Assembly: GCF_000283155.1 (NCBI RefSeq)
Contig: NW_004454267.1
Location: 1,475,956-1,539,955 of the forward strand
Direction of reading: 5' to 3'
DNA: 64,000 nt
DNA from: Ceratotherium simum simum
Taxonomy: Eukaryota > Chordata > Mammalia > Perissodactyla > Rhinocerotidae
The notes beneath the pieces were generated by a model. The model worked only from the letters and a program-made list of their open reading frames with translations. It had not been told where the DNA came from and did not search any database. A program made the position numbers and the translations under genes. Position 1 is the stretch's first letter. The number at the start of each line of letters is the position of its first letter. Of the stretch, positions 1 through 9,567 are shown piece by piece.

Positions 1-4
1 TATC

Positions 5-62
5 CCAGGTGCTTGGAACATGGCTTGGTGCACACCAGGCAATCAATAATTGCTTGCTGAGA
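5..62 (+). repeat. L2 LINE 3' end fragment
   Basis: The stretch resembles the L2 3' terminus (a 'gtgcctagaacagtgcctggcac...caataaat' type ending), but diverged. It is followed directly by another L2 fragment in the opposite orientation. Confidence 0.55.
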
Positions 63-65
63 GAG

Positions 66-240
66 AATGGCCTAGACCAGGGCAATGGCAGTGGGGATGG
101 AGAGAAGCATGTGGATTTGAGACCTAATTTGTAGACCAAAGGAACAGAATTAGTAATTGATTGTATGAGAGTTAAGAATGACTCCCAGTCTTCTGGCTTG
201 GACAACTGGGGAGAAGAGGGTAAGATTCTCTGAGATGGAA
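66..240 (-). repeat. L2 LINE fragment
   Basis: Contains the reverse-complement L2 phrases 'ggcagtggggatggagagaag' and 'gactcccagtcttctggctt'. It is an ancient non-coding fossil. Confidence 0.55.
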
Positions 241-244
241 AATC

Positions 245-345
245 CTTAGCCTCTTCAAGCCTCAGTTTCCTCATCTGTAAAATGGGACCAATATCCCCCA
301 TATCACAAGTATTATATAGGGGGTAGCCTGGTGCCTGATACATCA
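245..345 (+). repeat. MIR SINE fragment
   Basis: Carries the MIR core 'cctcagtttcctcatctgta' followed by 'aaaatggga', then a weak 3' part ending near a 'gtgcctgata' sequence. Confidence 0.8.
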
Positions 346-974
346 GGCGTCAATCAGAGGTAATCAGTGTGTCAATCACGTGTCCTCCATGCTCAGCTCT
401 CACCTCTCCAGAACGCGAGTCCCCTCTGTAAGTTAAGAGCAAAGAACCCACACATTTTCCTGGGGTCTCCAGGTTTGACATCCCCACAGAGATGGTGGCA
501 GCAGCAGCACAACTGAAAAATGAACAGCCAGGAAATGAAACAAGCAACTGAGATTGCTAATTGGAGTTTATTTCTAAAAATGAACTGCGATTCTCAGTAC
601 AGCTCAGTCACCTGCAAACCTGGTCCTTGATGAGCTATTCTGTTCTTTGTCGGCGTGAAGAATTTTATTGGACAGAGGAGCAGGCTGGTGGGGAGGCTTT
701 CTGTAGTGAAGAGGTATTTGGGGCGGTGGGAGGGGCGAGTAGCAGAAACAAACTCACTTATTTTGTTTTTCAAACTCACAGTCCTCTCTGAGACACAATT
801 ACTTAGAGCCACTCCTCCAGTCCATTTTCTGGGCAGGAGGAATCCTGCCCAACCATGGGCAGGGGTTGCTGTTGAGCTGGTTTCGTGTGGAAAACATGCA
901 ACCATTGACGCAGGAGATGCTCAGAGGGTCCCACAGAGCCACAATCGCCCCTTTCCCTCCTGTCCACTCAATGA
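346..974. other. Unique sequence, no gene recognised
   Basis: About 630 bp with no repeat I can name. Overlapping short frames on both strands (up to 126 residues) contain no recognisable domain and overlap one another, so I treat them as chance. A 'tgtcaatcacgtg' stretch near 371 combines a PBX-like site with an E-box; this is motif matching only. Confidence 0.5.
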
Positions 975-1111
975 ATGGAAACCAGGCGACAACTCCTTGC
1001 CATGCACCACACTAGAGCTGGGGTTACTGAGATGAACAAGATACAGCCCCTGCCTTTTGCAGGGGAAATAGACCACTAAACAGATAAGTACAATCCCATA
1101 TGATGGGTATA
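975..1111 (-). repeat. L2 LINE fragment, split by the MaLR LTR
   Basis: Reverse-complement L2 3' end ('gatgaacaagatacagcccc' then 'aaacagataagtacaat'). It is interrupted by the LTR that starts at 1112, and possibly resumes weakly after 1802. Confidence 0.55.
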
Positions 1112-1801
1112 TGTATTAGCTTACTGAGGCTGCCATAACAAATAACCACAAACTTGGATGACTTCAAACAACGGAAATTTATTCTCTCATAGTTTTGGAG
1201 GTTAGAAGCCCCAAACCAAGGTGTCACTGGGGCCATGCTTTCTCTGAAGGCTCTAGAGGAGGATTCTTCCCTGCCTCTTCCTAGCTTCTGATGTTGCTGG
1301 CAATCCTTGGTGTTCCTTGGTTTGCAAATGCATCACTCCAATCTCTGCCTCTGCAGCACACAACCTTCTCACTGTGTGTCTGTGTTTCTCCTTTTCTTGT
1401 CATGACACCAGTTATATTGGATTTAGAGTCCACCCTACTCCAGGATGATCTCATTTTAACTTGATTACATCTGCAGAGACTCTATTTCTTTTTTTTTTTT
1501 TTTTAAAGATTTTATTTATTTTATTTTTTCCCCCCAAAGCCCCAGTAGACAGTTGTATGTCATAGCTGCACATCCTTCCAGTCGCTGTATGTGGGACTCG
1601 GCCCCAGGATGGATGGAGAAGTGGTGCCTCGATGCACACCCGGGATCCGAACCCGGGCCGCCAGCATTGCAGCGCGCGCAGTTAACCACCAAGCCACAGG
1701 GCCGGCCCTGAGACTCTATTTCTAAATAAGGTCATATTCACAGGTACCAGGGTTTAGGACTTGAACATTTCTTTTTGCAGGGCACAATTCAATCCACAAC
1801 A
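1112..1801 (-). mobile_element. MaLR (MLT1-type) solo LTR, split by a SINE
   Basis: On the minus strand it reads as an MLT1-type LTR: TG start at 1801, conserved 'cttataa'-region homologue, 'agaataaatttccgttgtt'-like polyadenylation region near 1170, and a CA end at 1112. Flanks gtata (1107-1111) and gtgta (1802-1806) fit a 5-bp TSD with one change, as expected for ERVL-MaLR elements. An ERE SINE (1490-1709) landed inside it later. No internal retroviral genes are attached. Confidence 0.75.
1476..1723 (-). mobile_element. ERE-type tRNA-derived SINE with TSD (short-tail type)
   Basis: The SINE body is 1490-1709 on the minus strand; its tail is the T run at 1490-1504. The head ('ggccggccctgtggc' in reverse complement) and tRNA-like 'gggttcggatcccggg' B-box region are clear. 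It is flanked by a perfect 14-bp TSD, gagactctatttct, at 1476-1489 and 1710-1723. This copy has the 'actgtctactggggctttgg' 3' module and lacks the 'gatgttagctcagggc' module of the other copies. It sits inside the MaLR LTR and is therefore younger than it. Confidence 0.93.
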
Positions 1802-1884
1802 GTGTAAGTAAAGCAGAGCTTGATGTTCTATTTCATCAGATTTCACCTTGTGACAAGTGTTATGGAAGGAGCCCCCACAATATG

Positions 1885-1960
1885 ATCTGCTCTTCTCTCC
1901 CACCTTCCCTCCTTCTCTTCCTTCCTTCCATCTGTTACTTTTTCACTTCTTTCTTCCCTT
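1885..1960. repeat. Pyrimidine-rich (CT) low-complexity tract
   Basis: Runs of 'ctcttctctcccaccttccc' type without a regular unit; simple low-complexity sequence. Confidence 0.7.
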
Positions 1961-1961
1961 T

Positions 1962-2160
1962 CAGTGGTTCGGTCAACACATATATATTGGTTGTTTTCTG
2001 TGTATTAGGCAGTGTGCTAAGCATTCAGGATGGAGCAGGGAGCCAGAACTGCTCGGTTCCTGCCCCCTGAAGCTTACAGTGCTGTGGGAGAAAGAGACAG
2101 TAGCCAAACAGCCACACAAACACGTGTAAAATGACAACTGATTGGAATGGGAGCCCTTCT
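1962..2160 (-). repeat. L2 LINE fragment
   Basis: Reverse-complement L2 3' end: 'gtgtgctaagcattcaggat', 'ggttcctgccccctgaagct' and 'cttacagtgctgtgggagaa' match its usual order. Confidence 0.75.
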
Positions 2161-2164
2161 GAAT

Positions 2165-2775
2165 AGTCAAGCTAATGTCGGAAACGGACCTCTTAGAGGG
2201 GCAGGTCTAAGGTCATAAAGACAAGTCTCCAGCCATAGCCTATCTGTGTATTTCTGCCCCATAAGCTTCAACATCTCCTTATTGATAAGGCACAGGAACC
2301 GAGGAGATAGAAAGTCGCTTATTTAGTAGAGACCATCTGCATGGAACTTTCTGGCTGGAGAATGGGTGTGAGAAAGGGGCCTTCCATTAGCAGACTAAGC
2401 TCAGCTGCTACCCAAATCCCAAAAACCGGGACTTGGCATGTGAACACAACCATGAGAGTCCCTCCACAAGGAGCCACTAGAACATAACATAATGATAAAC
2501 TGACCATCAGATTAAAACCAAGGCCCAGGACATTATAAATGGTGCAGCGGGATCCTGAGGAATGGGAACACCCACAAACCTCGGATTTCCCAGGGGGACC
2601 CTTTGGCAGTTCTGGGAAAACCATGGTTAGTGGTGAGGGCTACAGTAGTGGGGCACATGGTGTGTAGGAGCAAATGATAGACTTGGCCTTGTTGGGGGAG
2701 GCAGGGGCTTCCTAGGCAACGACGCTTGCCCTCTGTTTCTCAGGACCGTGAAAACAACGCTGGCAAAAAAAGGAA
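2165..2775. other. Unique sequence, no gene recognised
   Basis: About 600 bp without a repeat I can name. A 101-residue minus-strand frame (2319-2624) shows no recognisable motif and no supporting splice context. Confidence 0.45.
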
Positions 2776-2779
2776 GGCA

Positions 2780-3085
2780 TTACCCATGCACGCCACAACA
2801 TGGATGGATCTCCAGGTATTACACATGAAGGAGTTCATGTTGGATGATTCCAGTATATGAAATTCTAGAAAAGGCAAATACCATCTATAGAGATAGAAAA
2901 CCCTGAGGAGGAGTTGTCCAGGAAGGAGCACAGGGAACTTTTTGGGGAGAGAGAAATGCACCATATCTTGATTATTGTGGTGGGGACAAAGGTTGTATTT
3001 ATCAAAAATCACCAAAAGTTACCTTTAAAATGGGTGCATGTTATCATATGTAAATTATATCTCAATAAAATGGATCTTGAAGAAT
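2780..3085 (+). repeat. Old L1 3' end
   Basis: Shows the decayed L1 3' pattern: 'catggatggatctccaggta', 'tattacacatgaaggag', 'atgaaattctagaaaaggca', ending in 'aaattatatctcaataaaat'. No frame survives. Confidence 0.7.
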
Positions 3086-3224
3086 GCTGGTCATAGTCTT
3101 TCTTGTTTTAATCCTGGGGGTCAAAACCATGGTAGAAACCTTCACAATTTTCCCCAGAAGTCATTTGATCTTGTATGACACAATGTCAGAGTGAGGAGAG
3201 AATCTCTAGACAGCAAAGGTCAAG

Positions 3225-3300
3225 CCTATGATTTTACACATGAAGGGATTGAGTCTCAGAGAAGACAAGGATGAGGCCAAAGTCGTGGAGGTCAGAAGGA
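3225..3300 (-). repeat. Probable MIR fragment
   Basis: 'gattttacacatgaagggat' followed by a 'ctcagagaagacaag...gccaaagtc' order resembles reverse-complement MIR. It is short and diverged. Confidence 0.4.
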
Positions 3301-3414
3301 TGCACTGTAGATTGGAAAAATCCAGATGGTGGGAAAGGGGCAGAATGACACGTTCTTAGGTGATCCAGCCCACCACTGAGACTAGAGGAGTCAAGTTTGA
3401 GGTCATCCAGCTAA

Positions 3415-3460
3415 TCAGATTTGGGACTGGCATCCTAAATCCAGCCAGTCCCAAATCTGA
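3415..3460. repeat. Perfect 17-bp inverted repeat (hairpin)
   Basis: Arm tcagatttgggactggc (3415-3431) is exactly complementary to gccagtcccaaatctga (3444-3460), separated by a 12-nt loop (3432-3443). It lies in otherwise unnamed sequence and belongs to none of the repeats listed here. A transcript from either strand could fold into it. No function is known. Confidence 0.9.
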
Positions 3461-3754
3461 AATCCAAGCAGGCCACACAGATCTTTCTGTCCTTAGCATG
3501 CTCTGTGAAGCCTTCTGTCAGCACATTCAGCCTCAGTCACCCTGTCACACCTCGTCTGCTACAGTCATGCTCAGAGTTTGCATTTATTTTCATATTTCTT
3601 TGCAAACGTTCTTCCACACTGGGTATGTCTTGATGTGATTCCATGGCCTCAGCAGTCTGGGTCTATTTAGGATCAGCTCAGACTCAGAAATCAGTTGGGG
3701 CGAACATCATGCAGTGGAGGAAATTACAAGCCAAGAATCATAGTCTAGAGCAGA
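3461..3754. other. Unique sequence
   Basis: No repeat family or gene recognised between the hairpin and the MER5A-like element. Confidence 0.4.
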
Positions 3755-3925
3755 AGTCTTCAGACTTCAGTGTGTATCAGAAGGAAAGTCGAGATCCCTG
3801 GGATTCGTGTCTCAAGATGTTGACTCACCAGGCCTGGATGGTGCCCAGGAATCTCCATTTATAAACTGCACCCCAAGTGATTCTGATGGAGGTGGTTCGA
3901 GGACCAGGCTTTGAGAGTCACTGTC
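3755..3925. mobile_element. MER5A-like hAT-Charlie MITE
   Basis: Order of motifs fits MER5A: an opening 'agtcttcagacttcagtgtg', 'atccctggg...', 'cccaggaatctccattta', 'caagtgattctgatggaggt' and a terminal 'ctttgagagtcactg'. Non-autonomous, no coding capacity. Confidence 0.75.
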
Positions 3926-4154
3926 CTCCAGGTAACCTCTGGATTAAACAGAGGAGAGAAAAAACTAGACCTGGGCTGTCGGCTGACCAACGGACTCTCA
4001 AGGCAACCCAAGTTCAAAAGTAGATGTTTTCCTATGTCCGAGGGAGGTCATGGGAAAGCAACAAAGACAACAAAGGCTGATCCTGAACACACACTTATTT
4101 CTGGCAGTTTCCCAGAAGTATATTATTTTCTAATGGTGGAATTATTTGTTTTCT

Positions 4155-4570
4155 TCTTCTCCGTTAAGCTTTTTTTAAAAGAGCTTTATTCAGATGTAAT
4201 TCACGTACCATACAATCCATCTAGTTAAAGCGTATGATTCAGTGGTTTTTAGTATATTCACAGAATTGTGCAACCATCACCACCATCAATTCCAAAACAT
4301 TTTCTTCATCTTCCCCCCCAAAAAACCCCATACCCCTTCATAGTCACTCCCCATTTCCTCCCAACACCCCTACGTCTAGGCAACTGTTAATCTACTTTCT
4401 GTCTCTAGATTTGCCTATTCTGGGCATTTCATATAAATGGAATCAAGCAATATGTGATCTTTTCTAACTGGCTTCTTTCACCTAGGATAACGTTTTCAAG
4501 ATTCATCCATGTTGTAGTGTGTGTTAGTATTTGGTTTCTTTTTATTGCCAAATAATATTCCTAATGATGG
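4155..4570 (-). repeat. L1M-type LINE 3' UTR and ORF2 end
   Basis: The plus strand shows the typical reverse-complement series: 'gattcagtggtttttagtat', 'gtgcaaccatcaccaccatc', 'tctagatttgcctattctgg', 'aagattcatccatgttgtag'. Decayed, no frame. Confidence 0.85.
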
Positions 4571-4739
4571 ATTTTAAAGGATAGGCATCTCTCTTTTTCA
4601 TTAGCATTTCCACAAGCTGAATATCTATCTTCCTTCTAGAATAAGAGGCTTTGTAGCAGGTTAGAATGTCAGGTGCACTCAAATAGTTAAGAATGTTATT
4701 CAAGGCCTGAGTGACATCCCACCTCCTTCCACACAGAGG

Positions 4740-5066
4740 CCTCTGGGGTCCCTCCTACTAGCCTCTGTTTGGAGTGACATGCCCCCTTGTCTGTGCAGCC
4801 AATGTAGCCTCTAATTCTGAACTCAAGCATCTCTTTCCTTGGGTCTTCTCCTCGTTTTCGACCTTCATCTTGATATATATTATACCTCTTTCCATTTTGT
4901 GTTATAATGGGTGATGGGCTTCTCTTCTATGCTAGTGAATCCTCCGAGAGAGCCTGAATCTTATTCATTTTTGTATTCCAAGTACCCAACTAGTCTTGAC
5001 AAGTATGAGATGCTTGGTTGATATTCGTTGAATGAATGAATGAATGAACGAATGAATGAAAGAAAG
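4740..5066 (+). repeat. L2 LINE 3' end with (TGAA)n tail
   Basis: The last 150 bp follow the L2 3' UTR order and end in the diagnostic 'gttgaatgaatgaatgaatg' tandem tail at about 5028-5064. Confidence 0.8.
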
Positions 5067-5159
5067 ATACCCAAGGAAGCCAGCCTACATAGTGTGGAAG
5101 CCATTTCTCCCTGCATGTTTTAACACAGCAGTTTTAGCTCCTTCTGTTTGAAACAATTT

Positions 5160-5400
5160 ATTTGAAAGAGAGTGGGAATGACAATTTAAAGAATATTAAA
5201 CTGCATAAGCATGAGAAACAGTCTGCTAACAGTGGTTATCTCTGGGGGAGGGCTCAGCAAGGCTAGGGGGTGCCTTTCATTTATTCTTACATTACAGACT
5301 TCAAAAGAAGAAAGTGGTGTGATAATGGGTGATTTCCACTCTTATGGTTGTGGGGGGATTTTTCACATAAAGAAATATAAAAAGGAGCAAATGGATAAAT
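5160..5400 (+). repeat. Probable old L1 3' UTR
   Basis: 'aacagtggttatctctgggg' and 'ataatgggtgatttccactc' recall the L1M 3' UTR series; A-rich at the end. Assignment is moderate. Confidence 0.45.
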
Positions 5401-5409
5401 AAGAAGTAC

Positions 5410-5590
5410 TGTTTTAGAGTTGGATCTGAATACCAGGCAGGCTCTGGGTGACTTGGGGCAAACCACTTTCCCCCTCTGAGCTCAGTTTCCTTACCTGTGA
5501 AAGGATCCATTGTGGGTCTATCGTGATAATTGACAAGCATGGTGCCTGGCACAGAGGAGGCATTTGACAAATGACAGCTATTGCTATTGT
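5410..5590 (+). repeat. MIR SINE
   Basis: 'ctgggtgacttggggcaaac', 'ctcagtttccttacctgtga' and 'catggtgcctggcacagagg' occur in MIR order. Confidence 0.85.
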
Positions 5591-5847
5591 TCTTAGCAAT
5601 AATGATAACAGCAACGAGCAGAAAAATGATAAAGCAGGGTGTACAGAGGACCCTTCCATCTGGGACAGTCCTTGAATCTAATTCTATTTATAGCCTGTCT
5701 GCGTATGCTGGATGGCTTAACATATTGATTCTCTGAAAACCGTGTGGCTTAGCCCTGGAATGGAGACTCTTTCAATAAACTCCACTTATTGGGTGATTAT
5801 GCAGAAGGCAAGGATCATGGTGACCAAGAGAAGCACGGTGACCATAG

Positions 5848-6045
5848 TAGCTGCCATTTATTGAGCCCTTACCATGAGCCACTTAGTCCTTAACACAATC
5901 CCAGGAGAATTTGTAATCCCCATTTTACAGATGAGAAAATGAAGCACAGGCAGGTTAAATGCTTTAAGGCCATACAGCTAGTAAGTGGCCTACCCAAGAT
6001 TCAAACCCAGGTCTTCTGGACCAAAGTGAGTGGTCTTTTTATTAG
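5848..6045 (-). repeat. MIR SINE
   Basis: Reverse-complement MIR: 'ccccattttacagatgagaa', 'cagctagtaagtggc', 'tcaaacccaggtcttctgg'. Confidence 0.88.
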
Positions 6046-6874
6046 GCCAGATGCTTCTCAAGTGACAAATAATGTGGTATACAAGAAAGGGAGGAGGAGA
6101 GATGATGCAAAGGGGCTGCAGGGCTTTGAAGAAAGGTCTACAGTTTCCCAGTGTTCTCATATGATGGCTCATGCCATGCCCCAGTGAGTCGTAGAAGTCT
6201 TGGAAGGAAGTGTGATTACTTTTTGCTGCTGTCACTCATGCCAGGGAGTGCTGTGCACTCTGACATAGAGTGCATGAGTCGGTAGAAGGGGTTGCCATGG
6301 ATACCTGGGGATGCTCAGCAAAGGACCACCAGTTGTCCCTCCGTATCCAGTCGCCCTTTCTTCCATGGTAAAATGATTTTTCACCAAGCACATGGTGGCC
6401 TAGAATAAGGGCCACATCTCCCAGTCCCCCTTGCAGCCATGTGTGGCCACACGCCTGAATTTTGGACAATGGGATAGGAGTGGTGACACTCAGTTTTTAC
6501 CTTTGAGCAGCGCATCATGGTTTGCAAAAACAATTTCCTGGGAGTGACTCAGTTAAAGCTGAGTTGTTTTCATCCCAACAACTGTCCTTCACTGATAGAG
6601 CATGAAAACTCAGAGCAAAAGGGGATGATATCAGACAAGTCCTGTCTCCTATCTAGAGGCCGGGGAGGGAAATAATTACTCCACTGGAGTCCAGAGTTCT
6701 CGCTCTTCTGCCTGACAGTTGACTTAAGGTCAACCTCTGCTTGACTTAAAGTCAAGGTGTTTTTTTTTTTTTTTTTAAATTTCTCTTTCTGGGTCATGTC
6801 TATGAAGATGCCAAAACATAAGATAAGGATGGTACCTTGTTCTCCTGACCCAGATGTCCAAGTGTCTGACTTCT
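6046..6874. other. Mostly unique sequence
   Basis: No gene. The segment 6400-6480 ('gtgtggccacacgcctgaat', 'ttttggacaatgggatagg') looks like part of an unnamed interspersed repeat. A T-run lies near 6760-6776. Confidence 0.4.
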
Positions 6875-7330
6875 ATTCAGTATTCATTTAAACCAATGTT
6901 CCATGAGCATCCACTGTGTGTCATGCACTGCACTCAGCCACTCCGAGGAGCAGGGAAGCAGAGGCTGCAGTGGAGGTCCACAGAGGGGCACTGAAGCCAG
7001 CTCATGGGATTGGGGAGGGCTTCCTGGAAGAAGCTTGGCCGAAGCTGAGACTCATGTGTGGGAAAGAGTTGGCCAGGTGAAATGTGGAGACAGGAGAAGA
7101 ACGTTTCTGGAGGAAAGGTGAGGGGAGAGGGAGAAGCTCAGACCTGCTGGAGGGAGCCTGGGAGTGGTGAGTGGAGGGAGGTGGGGCCAGAGTGGAGGGA
7201 CGGGTCAGATATTTCAGGGCCTTCTAAGTCAGGCTTGGCTTTTCAGACTTATCCCAAAAGCAATGAGGAGTCACTGGAAAGTTTTAATATGAGACCGATA
7301 AGATCAGATATAACCTAGAAACCTCTGGAT
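6875..7330 (-). repeat. L2 LINE fragment
   Basis: Reverse-complement L2: 'gggcttcctggaagaagctt', 'gttggccaggtgaaatgtgg', 'tttcagggccttctaagtca', 'caatgaggagtcactggaaa', in the family's order. Coding potential is lost; the short plus-strand frames here are shadows. Confidence 0.75.
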
Positions 7331-7382
7331 GCAGTGCAGAAGGGAGATTAGAGGGGGTCAAGACTGGAAATGAGGACAACAT

Positions 7383-7383
<1 letters not shown>

Positions 7384-7426
<43 letters not shown>
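7384..7426. repeat. (CA)n microsatellite
   Basis: About 21 uninterrupted CA units. Pure dinucleotide arrays of this length are usually polymorphic. Confidence 0.98.
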
Positions 7427-7428
<2 letters not shown>

Positions 7429-7752
7429 TTACACCAAAGATTTATGCAAGGACCAGACAATGCCCACCAACAGGGGCTGGAAAACAATGTCTTAAGCTAT
7501 TCCATTGCTCAGTGCCTTGGCTCTCTCCTCTGCAGAATGGGACCAACCACAACTGTTCCTCAACGTCTCCAGGATTTCTGAGAGAAGGGAGCTGTCATAT
7601 GGTCACAGACTTTGCAGCTCAGTGTGGACATGTACAAAGGACTGCTTCTGCTGGGTCCCTTTTCATTTCCTCTGGACCTTCAATCCTCAGCACCTGAGGC
7701 ATCTCTGGGGGTGGCACATGGAGAAGGCATTCAGGATGAGCACGCAGATCTC

Positions 7753-8562
7753 AAGAAAAGACAACTTTTTAAAAAAAAAATTTTGTTTATTGCAGTAACA
7801 TTGTATAAATTTCAGGTGTACATCATTATACTTCTATTTCTGCATAGATTACACCATGTTCAACACCCAAATACTAATCACAACCCATCACCACACACAT
7901 GTGCCGAATTATCCCTTTCGCCCTCCTCCCTCTCCCCTTCCCCTCTGGTAACCACCAATCCAATTTCTGTCTCTACGTGTTTGTTTATTGTTGTTATTAT
8001 CTACTACTTAATGAAGGAGATCATACAGTATTTGACCTTCTCCCTCTGACTTATTTCACTTTGCATAATACCCTCAATGTCCATCCATGTTGTCACAAAT
8101 GGCTGGATTTCATCGTTTCTTATGGCTGAGCAGCATTCCATTGTGTATACATACCACAGCTTCTTTATCCATTCGTCCCTTGATGGGCACTTAGGTTGCT
8201 TCCAAGTCTTGGCTATTGTGAATAACGCTGCAATGAACACAGGGGTGCATGTATCTTTACGCATTGGTGTTTTCAAGTTCTTTGGATAAATACCCAGCAG
8301 TGGAATAGCTGGATCATATGGTAGTTCTATCCTTGATTTTTTGAGGAATCTCCATACTGTTTTCCATAGTGGCTGCACCAGTTTGCACTCCCACCAGCAG
8401 TGTATGAGAGTTCCCTTCTCTCCACATCCTCTCCAACACATGTTGTTTCCTGTTTGTTAATTATAGCCATTCTGATGGGCGTGAGGTGATATCTCATTGT
8501 AGTTTTGATTTGCATTTCCCTGATAGTTAATGGTTTTGAACATCTAAGAAAAGACAACTTTT
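7753..8562 (-). mobile_element. Young 5'-truncated LINE-1 with perfect 17-bp TSD
   Basis: The insertion body is 7770-8545 (776 bp) on the minus strand, flanked by aagaaaagacaactttt at 7753-7769 and 8546-8562. It holds the end of ORF2 and the 3' UTR ('gaaatttatacaatgttac' type end) with an A-rich tail next to 7770. It is the same subfamily as the copy at 50581-51600 in the opposite orientation. The intact TSD and low divergence indicate a fairly recent, lineage-specific insertion by target-primed reverse transcription. Confidence 0.95.
8004..8441 (-). pseudogene. LINE-1 ORF2 C-terminal fragment (145 aa frame)
   Basis: Frame contains the conserved C-terminal ORF2 stretches '[20 protein letters not shown]' and '[19 protein letters not shown]'. 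The upstream part (about 8327-8557) continues in another frame, so at least one frameshift separates them near 8430-8450. The endonuclease and reverse transcriptase domains are absent because the element is 5' truncated; it cannot act on its own. Confidence 0.92.
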
Positions 8563-8757
8563 AATTCAATTCCCATTCAGTTTCAAAGTTGAAACTAGGA
8601 TGAGGGAATTGGGGTTTTACCTCCAGACACTAGAATTTAGAAATTACAAAATTGGCTGGAGACTCCCAGGCAAGGGGGGGAATCCATAGGCCTGGGACTC
8701 ATTTGAATGCACAGTTCCACAGGTTGGAGGGTGTCTTCATGCTCTTTGTCGTGGGGT
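8563..8757. other. Short unique spacer
   Basis: Nothing recognised between the L1 and the MaLR LTR. Confidence 0.4.
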
Positions 8758-9146
8758 GCCTGCATGAGTTTTGCAGGACTTCCAGAACAAAGTAACACAG
8801 ACTGAGGGGCTTAGACAATGGAAATTTACTTTCTCACAATTCTGGAGGATAGAAATCCAAGATCAAGGTGTTGGCAGGGATGGTTTCTCCTGAGGCCTCT
8901 GTCCTTGGCTTGTCGATGGCTGCCTTCTCCCTGTGTCCTCACATGGTCTTCCCTCTCTGTGTGTCCATGTCCTAATCTCTTCTTATAAGGACACCAGTCA
9001 TATTGGATTAGGGCACACCCTAGTGACCTCATTCTACTGTAATCACCTCTTTAAAGACCCTATTTCCAAATATAGTCACCTTCTGAGGTCCGGGGGATGA
9101 GGACGTCAACGTATGAACTTGAGGGGGACACAATTCAGCCCATCCC
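8758..9146 (-). mobile_element. MaLR/MLT1-type solo LTR
   Basis: Reverse-complement LTR motifs: 'ctttctcacaattctggagg', 'tcaaggtgttggcagggatg', 'cttcttataaggacaccagt', 'tatttccaaatatagtcacc', 'gacacaattcagcccatccc'. No internal region is attached. Confidence 0.8.
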
Positions 9147-9540
9147 AGTGCAGAAATGGCTTATTTATGTATTGTCTGTAAACAAACTGCCAGGAAACCC
9201 AAAGACTGTGAACATTCCCGCAGAAGTTTATCCCCCGACTAAGAGTCCCCGACCGAAATAGATTTGCTGTCACCTCGCTCATGGCACCATCCACATTTTC
9301 CTGTTTTTTATCTCGGCTCCCCTGCGCTGCTATAGAAAAGAGCTGATCAACACCCAATTCTCTCTTTCTTGACCACTTTGCTGAACAAGTTTTGCTATGG
9401 CAACCGCTGGCTGGCAAGAGATAACCCAGGGAGTGGCAGGGTCAGCCCACATTCTTCTCTCCTCTATTCTTGGGCGGCCCCTGCTGTGCATTAGCTGCTG
9501 CATAAATCTCTAGAGTGGAGTTGATTGCTAATAGTTTCAA
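9147..9540. promoter_or_regulatory. Repeat-free block with FOX and RFX-like motifs (candidate regulatory)
   Basis: About 390 bp without a recognised repeat. It contains tgtaaaca at 9177-9184, an exact forkhead core, and tttgctatggcaac at 9391-9404, a close match to an RFX X-box (the ATGGCAAC half is exact). 'agctgctgcataaatct' and 'gattgctaatagttt' add homeodomain-like AT motifs. Regulatory function is inference from motifs only. Confidence 0.3.
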
Positions 9541-9567
9541 GTGTGTGTGTGTGTGTGTGTGTGTGTG
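9541..9567. repeat. (GT)n microsatellite
   Basis: 27 bp of uninterrupted GT. It accounts for the cysteine-valine and histidine-threonine runs in local short frames, which are therefore not genes. Confidence 0.97.

Noticed and set aside
655..1035. 126-residue plus-strand frame as a novel gene
   Set aside because: Overlaps other frames on both strands, shows no domain or splice context, and runs into an L2 fragment.
7284..7581. Cys-Val and His-Thr repeat proteins
   Set aside because: Translations of the (CA)n/(GT)n array.
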